The notes: a model not told the origin generated them from the letters alone. DNA of 8,604 nt from CAIXQW01 sp046049675 (GCA_046049675.1 JBJORA010000115.1:1-8604), one strand, 5' to 3'. Shown: positions 1 through 6,774, counted from the first letter of the stretch. A program made the numbers and translations.

Positions 1-27
1 TTCCGTTTCTCCTTCTCTTTCTTTTTC
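1..27. repeat. Polypyrimidine direct repeat, left copy
   Basis: This CT-rich tract begins with TTCCGTTTCTC (1-11). The same 11 bases recur at 367-377 and again run into CTTTCTCTTT-type sequence. It is low-complexity sequence of unknown role. The left boundary is unknown because the window starts inside it. Confidence 0.5.
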
Positions 28-161
28 AACCAAACGCTTCCGTACATCATAGACGCCTCGCCTCTGATTGCCAATCTTACTTGAGCTATGGCTCTCGGAG
101 TCCGCCTTTCGTCGAATAAAATTCGGTAGCCGCCAACTTTTTGTAACCACTAGGTTGCCAG

Positions 162-189
162 AGCCGCGCCTAATAAAGCGGTTTTTTTT
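162..189 (+). terminator. Weak intrinsic terminator-like hairpin with eight T residues
   Basis: CCGC at 164-167 pairs with GCGG at 178-181. An additional A-T and a G-T pair may extend the stem to six. It is followed at once by eight T residues (182-189). The stem is short and the loop is about ten bases, so efficiency is uncertain. No gene inside the window ends just upstream, so it could terminate a transcript that begins to the left of the window or a small RNA made from the hairpin cluster at 90-165. Confidence 0.4.
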
Positions 190-349
190 ATGCCCTGTTG
201 TGTCCCAATTCTTTCTGTCCGCCGCGGCGAACTCATTCTCATTCTGTTTCTCCTACTCTTACTATTACTATCGCTCATTCTTACACTTCTCCGCAAATAT
301 CCCAAGAACAGGCACTATGCACCCCTAAGATCCACAAACAATGCTGATT

Positions 350-391
350 CCACATCCTCTTTCTCTTTCCGTTTCTCTTTCTCTTTCTTCC
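350..391. repeat. Polypyrimidine direct repeat, right copy
   Basis: This is a CT-rich tract of about 40 bases on the + strand that contains TTCCGTTTCTC at 367-377, matching 1-11. It translates into alternating Ser/Phe in one frame, so open frames across it are composition artefacts. It may be a simple-sequence expansion. Confidence 0.5.
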
Positions 392-452
392 ATTGATGTA
401 ATCTGCCAATCAATAACGTAGTCACGCGTGTGGCGCATTATCCAGATTTATC

Positions 453-460
453 TACCTTTG
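453..460 (+). promoter_or_regulatory. Bacteroidota -7 promoter element (TACCTTTG)
   Basis: TACCTTTG is an exact match to the TAnnTTTG -7 element used by the primary sigma factor of Bacteroidota. It lies 16 bases before the ATG at 477. No TTG-type -33 element is seen at the usual spacing, so support comes from the -7 element and its position only. Confidence 0.45.
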
Positions 461-476
461 TTGAAATACTTCCTTC

Positions 477-755
477 ATGGCTTTAGAAAAGCTAAAAAGT
501 TTAAGTCTTTTGCATTTTGCCCGCAGTTGGCCTTTTGTTTATTGTTGTAGCATTAGACAACAACGATTTGAATGCAGTAGACATTCAAACCGATACAGCA
601 ATTCATCCCTCGTATGTCGAGATTACATCACGAAACGTGTGGCAGCGGTAGTAGTGTTCATGTCTATCATTAACACTGTAAAGCCAATGATAAGATTACA
701 ATTTTACTATGTGCTGTGTTTAATTTGTTTATCACCAAGATTTGCAATTCACTAA
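477..755 (+). CDS. Doubtful 92-residue ORF, possibly a decayed gene
   Basis: An ATG at 477 opens a frame of 92 codons whose TAA directly abuts the ATG of the next gene at 756. The first 14 residues (a Lys-containing start followed by a Leu-rich run) look like the beginning of a signal peptide, and a -7 element sits at 453-460. The later translation is rich in Cys, Arg and Ser and does not look protein-like. In contrast, the +1-shifted frame from about 505 to the TAG at 649-651 continues the hydrophobic core (GLLFIVVAL) and then gives a natural-looking Asp/Asn/Thr-rich segment. I therefore suspect a small exported-protein gene frameshifted near 515-530 and truncated. It may also be non-coding. 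No family is recognised. Confidence 0.25.
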   Translation: MALEKLKSLSLLHFARSWPFVYCCSIRQQRFECSRHSNRYSNSSLVCRDYITKRVAAVVVFMSIINTVKPMIRLQFYYVLCLICLSPRFAIH

Positions 756-1373
756 ATGAAAAAGTGGCTTCTTTTATCTTCACTACTTATTAGCGCAATA
801 GCGAACGTCAATGCTCAAGCGGACTGTTCAACACGTTACAAGGTATTTGTCACTCACAATCGTAAATACAATCTATATCTTGTACTTGATACAATTACGG
901 GCTACATTTCTTATGAAGGCCATGAGTTCTCTAGACACGAAAGATATGGCATTATCGAGTACCTTAAACCATATACGAATGATACTGCTACGAGCGATAC
1001 CGCTTTTATATGCCAGACCTACGCAGTCGTCTCCGGCAGCGATTCTCTCATACTGTTTACACGCGCGGGACAAAGACTACCTTTTGATATTTTTTGCTTA
1101 TGCAGACCAAAGCTCAAAGCGTTCAAAATCTGTGCATTTTATCCGGCTACTGACAAGGAAGTATTAGAATGGTTGGCTGTAAAAAATCGCCTCTCTGACA
1201 CTCCTGCGTCAGATAAGTTTTGGCAAATAATTTATTCTGATGAGTATAAAAATAAACAGGCTTCCTTAATAAAAGAATATGCAGCTTTTAAGGAGCGGAA
1301 TAAGTTTGCCTGCCCTGATGAGTACCAAGAACTTTTAGAAACTTTTGTAAATGAAATACTAGCAACAAAGTAG
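756..1373 (+). CDS. Putative exported protein of unknown function, 205 aa
   Basis: I do not recognise this protein. It starts with a clear Sec signal peptide: a Lys-Lys n-region, a Leu/Ile-rich core and a likely cleavage after NVNA (residue 20). The mature part of about 185 residues has six cysteines (24, 86, 114, 116, 126, 186). Its N-terminal half alternates Tyr/Val/Thr residues in a strand-like pattern. Its C-terminal third (about 133-205) is rich in Lys and Glu, looks helical, and includes a Phe-Trp pair at 155-156. The ATG is chosen because it begins the signal peptide and directly follows a TAA. An imperfect -7 element (TTAATTTG, 720-727) lies 28 bases upstream. It probably acts in the periplasm or outside the cell. 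The coding call is firm; the function is unknown. Confidence 0.8.
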   Translation: MKKWLLLSSLLISAIANVNAQADCSTRYKVFVTHNRKYNLYLVLDTITGYISYEGHEFSRHERYGIIEYLKPYTNDTATSDTAFICQTYAVVSGSDSLILFTRAGQRLPFDIFCLCRPKLKAFKICAFYPATDKEVLEWLAVKNRLSDTPASDKFWQIIYSDEYKNKQASLIKEYAAFKERNKFACPDEYQELLETFVNEILATK

Positions 1374-1584
1374 ATCTTTGTGAAGACTGCTTATTAGCAG
1401 CTTATCCACTGCTCGTATCGCACTGTAAAAGTTTTGCCACATTATTGTTAAGTGAAATCTTTTTTGCGCAACTACTTTAACTTAGCTGTAGAAATTATAG
1501 CAAATTTAATTGTGTCCTTTGTTTGTGTTGTTTCAAATTGCAGTGTTTATGGTTATAGTTTATTTACGCTTCGCTATATTTTCT

Positions 1585-2106
1585 ATGAGTTTGAATTTTG
1601 ATTGCCGAGCTAGCGTTATTCTTTCAGCTTTATTTTGTTTTTCAATTGCACCAAGCTGTAAATCTCAAACTACAGCTAATCAAAATGTAAATCTTGATGA
1701 TATTTTTATAAATGGTGCTGTAAAGCAAAATTTAGCAGCTGCCCAGCTTAAGTACACGGCTTTGGACACAAGCGTTTGGTATAACAGAGATAGCATTGTA
1801 GTACAATTTTTTTGCCGTTGTAAAACGCGCAGCCGTAGCAATTTTGATACGAGCAACCGCGGAAAACGTAATACCCGTAGTCACGGTAAATCTGCAGTTG
1901 ATAGTACCATCACGTACACAATTACTCATGAACCAATGCCACGAATCTGCTACTATTATAAAGTTATTTATGTGCCTTCAACAGCTTCAATAGTACACTT
2001 TAGTAAGACACATAGGACGCTTTTGTTCTACTTGGGAAGAGATCCAGAAACGATCTATTTGAGGGATAAAGCTGCCCTTATTTTATCAAATTATAATTTG
2101 TACTAA
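1585..2106 (+). CDS. Putative exported protein or lipoprotein of unknown function, 173 aa
   Basis: I do not recognise this protein. From the ATG at 1585, residues 9-24 form a hydrophobic signal sequence ending in I-A-P-S-C. This could be a degenerate lipobox with Cys25 as the lipid-bearing residue, or an ordinary Sec signal. The middle (about 69-105) has a strand containing a C-R-C motif, then a very basic Arg/Lys/Ser loop. A second aromatic strand with C-Y-Y-Y-K-V follows near 122-127. The frame is also open upstream, with an in-frame ATG at 1549 and a TTG at 1510. I prefer 1585 because it gives the most compact signal peptide, but no exact -7 element was found to settle this. Sampled sequence at 1681-1800 is about 36% G+C, lower than the 44% sampled in the beta-barrel gene. 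It may be distantly related to the two genes that follow. Confidence 0.65.
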   Translation: MSLNFDCRASVILSALFCFSIAPSCKSQTTANQNVNLDDIFINGAVKQNLAAAQLKYTALDTSVWYNRDSIVVQFFCRCKTRSRSNFDTSNRGKRNTRSHGKSAVDSTITYTITHEPMPRICYYYKVIYVPSTASIVHFSKTHRTLLFYLGRDPETIYLRDKAALILSNYNLY

Positions 2107-2273
2107 CCGCGCATATTATTTTTAATGAGATTTTTAAAATTTGAATTTTTCGTCTTATTCCACCTGTAGTTTCAATTTGAATCTTGCGGCGCAATTACAG
2201 TGTATCAGCAAATTCATCTGCTAGACTTAAGTTTTGAGTGCGTCAAAATACACATTATCTAGACACTTTGATG

Positions 2274-2281
2274 TATTTTTG
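2274..2281 (+). promoter_or_regulatory. Bacteroidota -7 promoter element (TATTTTTG)
   Basis: TATTTTTG is an exact TAnnTTTG match ending 31 bases before the ATG at 2313, which leaves room for a short leader of roughly 25 bases. It lies in the 206-base gap after the preceding gene. No clear -33 TTG is present at the usual distance. Confidence 0.5.
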
Positions 2282-2312
2282 ATATTGAAACAAATTCTGC
2301 AATAATAGCAAA

Positions 2313-2816
2313 ATGACTAAGTTCTTTACGTCGCTATCATTTGCGATGGCAATTCTATTTGCAATACCCGTTAAAGTTGTGACTACAAATGCAAGCGCGC
2401 AAGTATTTAGCGACTCTACTAGTTTGCCAATTGCTATCCCGAACGTTATTTTTAATGATACTGCTACGTTTAAATTCGGGATACTTACTAACATTAGCTA
2501 CCATTCAGGCACTAAAGCTTGTGTTTATACAGCAAGCTACATTGTAAAAGGTGAGCCATGCGCTAGGAATAGTTCACATTATATAAGGCCCACAAATACA
2601 AATCATCTTAGAAGAGGTTATCATAGGTGCTTCGTTTTTGTCTATTATGGAGGCACTCTAGGTGACTCAACACTTACAAGATATTACCACGATCCATACA
2701 ATCGCAACTATGGAAAAGGTCTGAAGAATGCTGGGACGTCTGCTTTCGACAAGTATTCCTTTCAAGAAGTTTTCGGGAATGTACCTGTAATAAATTTGTA
2801 TAGTCGTACGTTGTAA
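2313..2816 (+). CDS. Putative exported protein of unknown function, 167 aa
   Basis: I do not recognise this protein. Its signal peptide has a Lys near the start, a hydrophobic core at about 8-23 and a likely cleavage at A-S-A-Q (around residue 29). The mature part of about 138 residues has three cysteines (70, 83, 106). It is rich in Tyr, Thr and Asn, with strand-like segments such as the aromatic one ending Y-Y-G-G (112-114) and a Tyr/Asn/Arg-rich stretch around 122-136. The start is supported by the -7 element at 2274-2281 and by the signal peptide. The stop is only seven bases before the next ATG, yet the next gene has its own -7 element inside this gene's last codons. It is likely periplasmic or surface-exposed. 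It shares a loose strand, basic loop and strand layout with its two neighbours. Confidence 0.7.
   Translation: MTKFFTSLSFAMAILFAIPVKVVTTNASAQVFSDSTSLPIAIPNVIFNDTATFKFGILTNISYHSGTKACVYTASYIVKGEPCARNSSHYIRPTNTNHLRRGYHRCFVFVYYGGTLGDSTLTRYYHDPYNRNYGKGLKNAGTSAFDKYSFQEVFGNVPVINLYSRTL
2791..2798 (+). promoter_or_regulatory. Bacteroidota -7 promoter element (TAAATTTG)
   Basis: TAAATTTG is an exact TAnnTTTG match. It is embedded in the last codons of the gene ending at 2816 and lies 25 bases upstream of the ATG at 2824. It suggests that the next gene can be transcribed on its own despite tight packing. Because it is inside AT-rich coding sequence, chance occurrence is possible. Confidence 0.4.
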
Positions 2817-2823
2817 TTCTACA

Positions 2824-3450
2824 ATGATAAATCAAGCTAAGTCATCAGAATACATGAAATCTAATAATGCAATATGTTATCTAGTTTTACTATTCGTGTT
2901 ACTTTGTTTCGTTTTTGCGGCTTCTGGCCATACAAGACTTGTAAGTTCCTCTTGCACTACCTACCATTGTGCGGCGATATCTAAGCATGGGACTTTTTAC
3001 GTTAGGCATAGTTTTACTTTAGGTGGCGATACTAATTTTATAAATAATCTCGCCTTAGCCACAGCATTTGCAGACACTAACAATTATAAGAGGTTTATAC
3101 TAGAGTCAACAAAGCTGCAAACATGTGATAGTGGCTATATGTGTGTGCTTCAATATCGACGCAAAAGAAGCTTCAATCAAGTTGCCAGTAGACAGCCAAA
3201 TGCTCTTCAAGAGGACAGTTTAACGCACAAGAATTATGTTGACCCCGATGTGTTTTGGAAAGTTTTTCTTTTTGATAAACGAGGAGTAGTTTTAACGACT
3301 TATCTTAATGACATGGGAGGTTGCTTTCCATTTGCTCGCCAAAAAAATAAGCACAAGGAGATTATTGCCAGACAGACGTATCCACAACTTTTGTATTGCT
3401 CCGCAGCGCGCAATACAATTACTCTTTATAAATTTGCATATCAAGATTAA
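2824..3450 (+). CDS. Putative exported cysteine-containing protein of unknown function, 208 aa
   Basis: I do not recognise this protein. A strongly hydrophobic segment at about 17-33 serves as a signal peptide or N-terminal membrane anchor, with possible cleavage near A-A-S-G (residues 32-35). A second in-frame ATG at 2854 (Met11) would give a more standard signal peptide. I list 2824 because the -7 element at 2791-2798 fits either start. There are six cysteines after the hydrophobic segment (44, 49, 101, 107, 167, 192), which suits an oxidising compartment. Around 102-116 a Cys-containing strand runs into an R-R-K-R basic patch. Another strand (F-W-K-V-F-L-F, about 144-150) follows. The start lies seven bases after the previous stop, and the next gene starts nine bases after this stop. 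Confidence 0.7.
   Translation: MINQAKSSEYMKSNNAICYLVLLFVLLCFVFAASGHTRLVSSSCTTYHCAAISKHGTFYVRHSFTLGGDTNFINNLALATAFADTNNYKRFILESTKLQTCDSGYMCVLQYRRKRSFNQVASRQPNALQEDSLTHKNYVDPDVFWKVFLFDKRGVVLTTYLNDMGGCFPFARQKNKHKEIIARQTYPQLLYCSAARNTITLYKFAYQD
3429..3436 (+). promoter_or_regulatory. Bacteroidota -7 promoter element (TAAATTTG)
   Basis: TAAATTTG is an exact TAnnTTTG match, the same octamer as at 2791-2798. It again lies within the 3' end of the preceding gene and ends 22 bases before the ATG at 3459. It is a candidate promoter for the beta-barrel gene. No convincing -33 element is seen. Confidence 0.45.
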
Positions 3451-3458
3451 AATATGTG

Positions 3459-4346
3459 ATGAAGAAAATCCTAGTCGCTTCGCTCTTAACTATTAGCATT
3501 CTTTTTTGTAATGCGCAAATGCTAGTTGGCTTGCAGGCCCACTATACTTACAACCACACCAAGTTGCATAATTCGTTTGACGTAAACAATAAGCGTGGCA
3601 TGTTGTACACGCCAAGCTTTTACCCACAGTTAAGCGCCGGCATTAGCGGCTATATTAACGATAAGTATTTGGTAGAAATTGGCGGTAACCGTCACCGTGT
3701 AATTCAAAACTACAGCTTCGAGCGTCTGAGCCCTGCCGAGCAGCAATATACAATCGTGCCATTAAGCCAGCAGGCGCTAACACACTTATATTATAATGGC
3801 CTCAATCTTCAGGCTTCACGACTATTTGGTACATACGAGAAAAAAGTACGATGCGTACTAGGCCTTGGTTTCGGTTACAACAGCCTCTACGGCTATAACG
3901 ACTATTTTCTAAGTCGCGTAGCTAGCTTAGATCCTTCAATAGGCACACTTACCTATGTAGACGAATACGATCGTAGCATGCACTTCCGTACACCTGGCGG
4001 CGGCACCAAGCAGCTTCGTGATTTAAATAAATGGTTATACAAGAAGCAGGATATAAGAGCCTTGCTCAATGCAGGCTTGCAGATACAAGCCTCTAATCAT
4101 ATTTTCTTATTGCTAAATTTACAAGCTCAGCATGGTTTAGCTGGTGTAGAAACTCCTGGCGAAATTACATCGTACAGCAAACAATTTCAGGTGTACTATA
4201 CCAAGCTAGGTTTGCAAGAACGGTATGACTGCAAATACGAAACATTTGCACCAGTAAAAGGACCACTGCGCTCTGCTGAAACTTATACAAGGATTGCTGG
4301 CGCTAGTATAGGTTTTCGCTTTCAGTTTGGACGATATGATTATTAG
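3459..4346 (+). CDS. Probable outer-membrane beta-barrel protein, 295 aa
   Basis: A Sec signal peptide (Lys-Lys start, hydrophobic core, cleavage near C-N-A^Q, residue 19) is followed by many short segments of alternating small or hydrophobic residues and Gly/Tyr/Gln turns. Examples are about 22-32, 56-66, 70-79, 108-124, 128-143, 199-211, 214-227 and 277-291. The protein ends in an aromatic strand, I-G-F-R-F-Q-F, followed by G-R-Y-D-Y, as outer-membrane barrels often do. This suggests a small barrel of the broad porin/PorT-like type common in Bacteroidota, inserted by the BAM machinery. The substrate or partner is not evident. The ATG at 3459 is preferred over the in-frame GTG at 3456, since it starts a standard M-K-K signal peptide. 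Its codons look more G+C-rich than those of the preceding small genes. Confidence 0.75.
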   Translation: MKKILVASLLTISILFCNAQMLVGLQAHYTYNHTKLHNSFDVNNKRGMLYTPSFYPQLSAGISGYINDKYLVEIGGNRHRVIQNYSFERLSPAEQQYTIVPLSQQALTHLYYNGLNLQASRLFGTYEKKVRCVLGLGFGYNSLYGYNDYFLSRVASLDPSIGTLTYVDEYDRSMHFRTPGGGTKQLRDLNKWLYKKQDIRALLNAGLQIQASNHIFLLLNLQAQHGLAGVETPGEITSYSKQFQVYYTKLGLQERYDCKYETFAPVKGPLRSAETYTRIAGASIGFRFQFGRYDY

Positions 4347-4455
4347 ACACTACCCGCCTTAGCATCTGTTAGCAAATAAGCCTTATCTCTAGCACATCAA
4401 TAATTCTAGTAGCACTCTCACTGCTTGCTTTGGGTAATCGCACTATATTCGCAGT

Positions 4456-6627
4456 ATGACAAGACTACTATTGTTTGCACTATTGCTTTGTGCTAAGTTT
4501 TCATTTGCTCAACAAAATATTGTAGCCTACGCTGGCAATACGGGCAGGGAGTGTTTCTACGATGTGACCGCTTTGTCAGACGGCACTTTCTTATTGAGCG
4601 GTTATGCGCAAGATTTGAATTGGGTAGGTTCTTCTGTACCAAAAACACAATTGAGTTTTACAGGCATAATCCCAAATGCACAAGGCACTAATAAGTACGG
4701 CTTTCTTATGCAACTATCTGCTGATATGCAAACTGTTTTACAGCTTGTACATTTTCCACAAGGTGCAGTAGAAGATATACGTTTTATTAAAAGCACCAAC
4801 TTGCCATATACAACTACAGGTGACTTATACATTAGTTGCAATACTTCAGATATTGATGCTAACAATGGCGGGTATATCATTGCTAAACTTAATAATAATT
4901 TTGTGAATGGGGTTCCAAATAGTCTTTCGTGGTTTAGTGCCGTATGGGCAAAGAATTATGCCAAAGCAACACATCCTTGGGATGTTACAAGCACTGGTGA
5001 TGTGTACTATGTGAGCGGTCAATCGCACGCTTATGATTGGAGCGCGATGTATTGCTTAAATAATCAAGGCAAGCGCAGAGTAGTTACTAATTGGCGTACA
5101 CACTGGTTGAAAAATGGCACGGAGTGGAAAGGCACACCAGCTTCAGCGAATCAGTTTAATACAGTTGATTCTGTAAATTATAGCGGTGTTGTATTTAAGA
5201 TTGGTGGTCGCTGCGAATTAAGAAGTTGGAATGCAACTGATTACAACCTTGTACAAAGCGACGGCAACGGTGGTACAAAAAAAGGCAAGTGGCCAGCAGA
5301 CTTTTTGTTTAACTCACCTTGCGATCCACAAAATCCTACAGCCACTACACCAGGCTATACTGGCTACTCACCAGAATCTTGCTGCCCTGTATGGGGAGCG
5401 AGTAGCGTAGTAGTTAACAAGCGCAATAATTCTGTTTATCTAGGCATGAATTTTAAGAGTTATTTTAATCCTGCTAACTCACCAGATTTTGAACCTGCTG
5501 TTATTGCTTTTGATAGCAGCGGTAGCTTGATGTGGTGGAGCAGATTGTATCACGAAATTACACCTGCAGGAGACACAGTAGGCAGTTTGCCTGATCAGTA
5601 TGTGGATGCATTGGCAATTGACTATACCAATAATAACTTAGTGGTTGCAGCACGTGCACATGGCAACAATGTAGAGAATTTATGGGAAGGCAATACAATT
5701 GCTGGCAACAGCGCTGCAAAAGGTTTTCAAAATCGCTTTACTGGCACCAATGGCAATATCCACGAGTCTTGGCTTGGTAAGTTTACACTTGCTACAGGCG
5801 ACTTGGTTTCTTCTTCTTATGTTGCAGAACTTGCAGAGGGTACTGGTGGCCTTGGTAGCGCACACAGCGATCCTAACTTAGATGGTTGGCCTGACCCTAA
5901 TACTGGCTGGCCAGATGTGAATACGACTTACATTACAAAGAACAATATTAAAGTATCAAGCAACGGCGATGTTTGTATATTAGGTATTGGCAGAAGAACT
6001 ATTACAACGAAGAATGCTTATCAAAAAATGGTGAAGCCAACATGGGGAGGCAAAAGCTGCTGGAATAGTTTTGTAAGAATGTACAACAACACTTTAAGTT
6101 ATCCTAAGTACTCTTCGCTCGTTGTTGGGCAGTGGGATACGCTTACGCAAAGCGGTGGCGACAATACCGAGCTATTTGGTTTGTATAAAACGAACAAAGG
6201 CATCATTGCTGTTGGTCGTCAAAAAGCAGATGTCAATAATGTGGCTCAGGGCAATGCCATCCCTGTTACTAATGTACCTGCATGGGCCAACAGTACAGCA
6301 AGTGGCGAAACTGCAATTTTTGTTTTTTATTCTACGGATAGTCTCAACAATGATGCTGACCAATCGGTAAACACTGGGATTTCTACTGAAGTAGTAGCAA
6401 GCTTTAGTTTATATCCTAACCCAACCAAGCAAAGCATTACAGTAAATAGCAATATTGATGTTATAGGGAATGCCTATACGATTTACGACTTATATGGCAG
6501 AAGTGTACTTAAGGGCCGAATTAGTCAACAGCGAATCGTTGATGTATCTGCATTGACTAGTGGCTTGTATTTCTTTGCAATAGATACGCAGCACGGCAAT
6601 GCACAGCTTAAATTTGTTCGTGAATAA
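4456..6627 (+). CDS. T9SS type A sorting-domain protein, 723 aa, beta-propeller-like
   Basis: This is a secreted cargo protein of the type IX secretion system. A Sec signal peptide ends near F-S-F-A (residue 18). The C-terminal 74 residues (650-723) form a type A sorting domain: F-S-L-Y-P-N-P, a central Y-D-L-Y-G-R, then a V-D-V-S-A-L and G-L-Y-F-F pattern and a final charged tail. Such domains direct export across the outer membrane and are usually cleaved on anchoring or release. The roughly 630-residue passenger has recurring D/N-G-x-hydrophobic strands ending in S-G, V-A or L-G (about 41-49, 180-188, 393-399, 502-510, 581-587). This suggests a propeller of the SBBP or delta-60 kind. It is rich in Trp, Asn and Gly and has cysteines at 33, 128, 200, 253, 289, 309, 310, 507 and 535. 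No catalytic signature is recognised. An intrinsic terminator follows directly. Its last 118 codons are duplicated in decayed form at 8210-8564. Confidence 0.85.
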   Translation: MTRLLLFALLLCAKFSFAQQNIVAYAGNTGRECFYDVTALSDGTFLLSGYAQDLNWVGSSVPKTQLSFTGIIPNAQGTNKYGFLMQLSADMQTVLQLVHFPQGAVEDIRFIKSTNLPYTTTGDLYISCNTSDIDANNGGYIIAKLNNNFVNGVPNSLSWFSAVWAKNYAKATHPWDVTSTGDVYYVSGQSHAYDWSAMYCLNNQGKRRVVTNWRTHWLKNGTEWKGTPASANQFNTVDSVNYSGVVFKIGGRCELRSWNATDYNLVQSDGNGGTKKGKWPADFLFNSPCDPQNPTATTPGYTGYSPESCCPVWGASSVVVNKRNNSVYLGMNFKSYFNPANSPDFEPAVIAFDSSGSLMWWSRLYHEITPAGDTVGSLPDQYVDALAIDYTNNNLVVAARAHGNNVENLWEGNTIAGNSAAKGFQNRFTGTNGNIHESWLGKFTLATGDLVSSSYVAELAEGTGGLGSAHSDPNLDGWPDPNTGWPDVNTTYITKNNIKVSSNGDVCILGIGRRTITTKNAYQKMVKPTWGGKSCWNSFVRMYNNTLSYPKYSSLVVGQWDTLTQSGGDNTELFGLYKTNKGIIAVGRQKADVNNVAQGNAIPVTNVPAWANSTASGETAIFVFYSTDSLNNDADQSVNTGISTEVVASFSLYPNPTKQSITVNSNIDVIGNAYTIYDLYGRSVLKGRISQQRIVDVSALTSGLYFFAIDTQHGNAQLKFVRE
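6272..6627 (+). repeat. Direct repeat, intact copy of T9SS C-terminal region
   Basis: The 3' end of the 723-residue gene matches 8210-8564 in the same orientation. Both copies begin with the identical 14-mer ATGTACCTGCATGG and stay colinear to the stop codon. The repeat covers the linker before the sorting domain and the whole sorting domain. Spacing between copies is about 1.6 kb and encloses the 466-residue gene. Confidence 0.8.
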
Positions 6628-6630
6628 TAC

Positions 6631-6653
6631 AGGGATAGCTGTGCTCCCTTTTT
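6631..6653 (+). terminator. Intrinsic terminator after the 723-aa gene
   Basis: AGGG (6631-6634) pairs with CCCT (6646-6649). An inner AGC/GCT stem closes a TGT loop, with a two-base AT bulge between the stems. The T run at 6649-6653 follows immediately. The hairpin starts three bases after the stop codon at 6627, so it should end this transcript and separate it from the next gene. Confidence 0.65.
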
Positions 6654-6774
6654 CATGTCACTGTGTTTCTGTTAGTATACTACAAGCGACAATTGCCTTT
6701 GCATTGTGTATAGCAAATCTTACCGTTTGTGGAAATATACTTGCTGCTTATAGTAAAAACCTTTTTCCAAGCTG

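Larger units (their letters stand above)
1..476. other. Gene-free, pyrimidine-rich leader region
   Basis: No convincing gene is seen here on either strand. Short open stretches exist, but they translate into Leu/Phe/Ser/Tyr-rich strings caused by the polypyrimidine composition and do not resemble a protein family. The region holds CT-rich tracts at about 1-27, 219-283 and 350-391, a group of hairpins at 90-165, a T-tract terminator-like element at 162-189, and a -7 promoter element at 453-460. An edge fragment of a gene cannot be excluded, because frame 1 is open from position 1 to a stop near 84, but it is too short to judge. Confidence 0.6.

Noticed and set aside
90..165. A tRNA gene, from the cloverleaf-like pairing and length of about 76 bases
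   Set aside because: No TTCNANN T-loop or GG-containing D-loop is present, arm lengths are wrong, and no anticodon arm can be placed.
68..328. An 86-residue open frame on the + strand
   Set aside because: It runs through the hairpin and T-tract elements, and its Phe/Ser/Tyr-rich translation reflects polypyrimidine composition.
190..396. A 68-residue Leu-rich frame resembling a membrane protein
   Set aside because: The Leu and Ser-Phe runs come from CT-repeat sequence; there is no promoter element or family resemblance.
811..1167. A 118-residue frame inside the gene at 756
   Set aside because: It overlaps a better-supported gene with a signal peptide and has no start context of its own.
1387..1400. 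A hairpin CTGCT-TATT-AGCAG after the gene ending at 1373, as a terminator
   Set aside because: The stem is only five pairs and no T run follows.
2255..2494. A minus-strand frame of 79 residues
   Set aside because: It lies opposite the signal-peptide region of the gene at 2313 and covers that gene's promoter-like element; it is a shadow.
2824..3450. A CRISPR, toxin-antitoxin or immunity-type reading of the small-gene cluster
   Set aside because: There are no spacer repeats, no recognised toxin or immunity motifs, and every protein has its own signal peptide; nothing supports a defence function.
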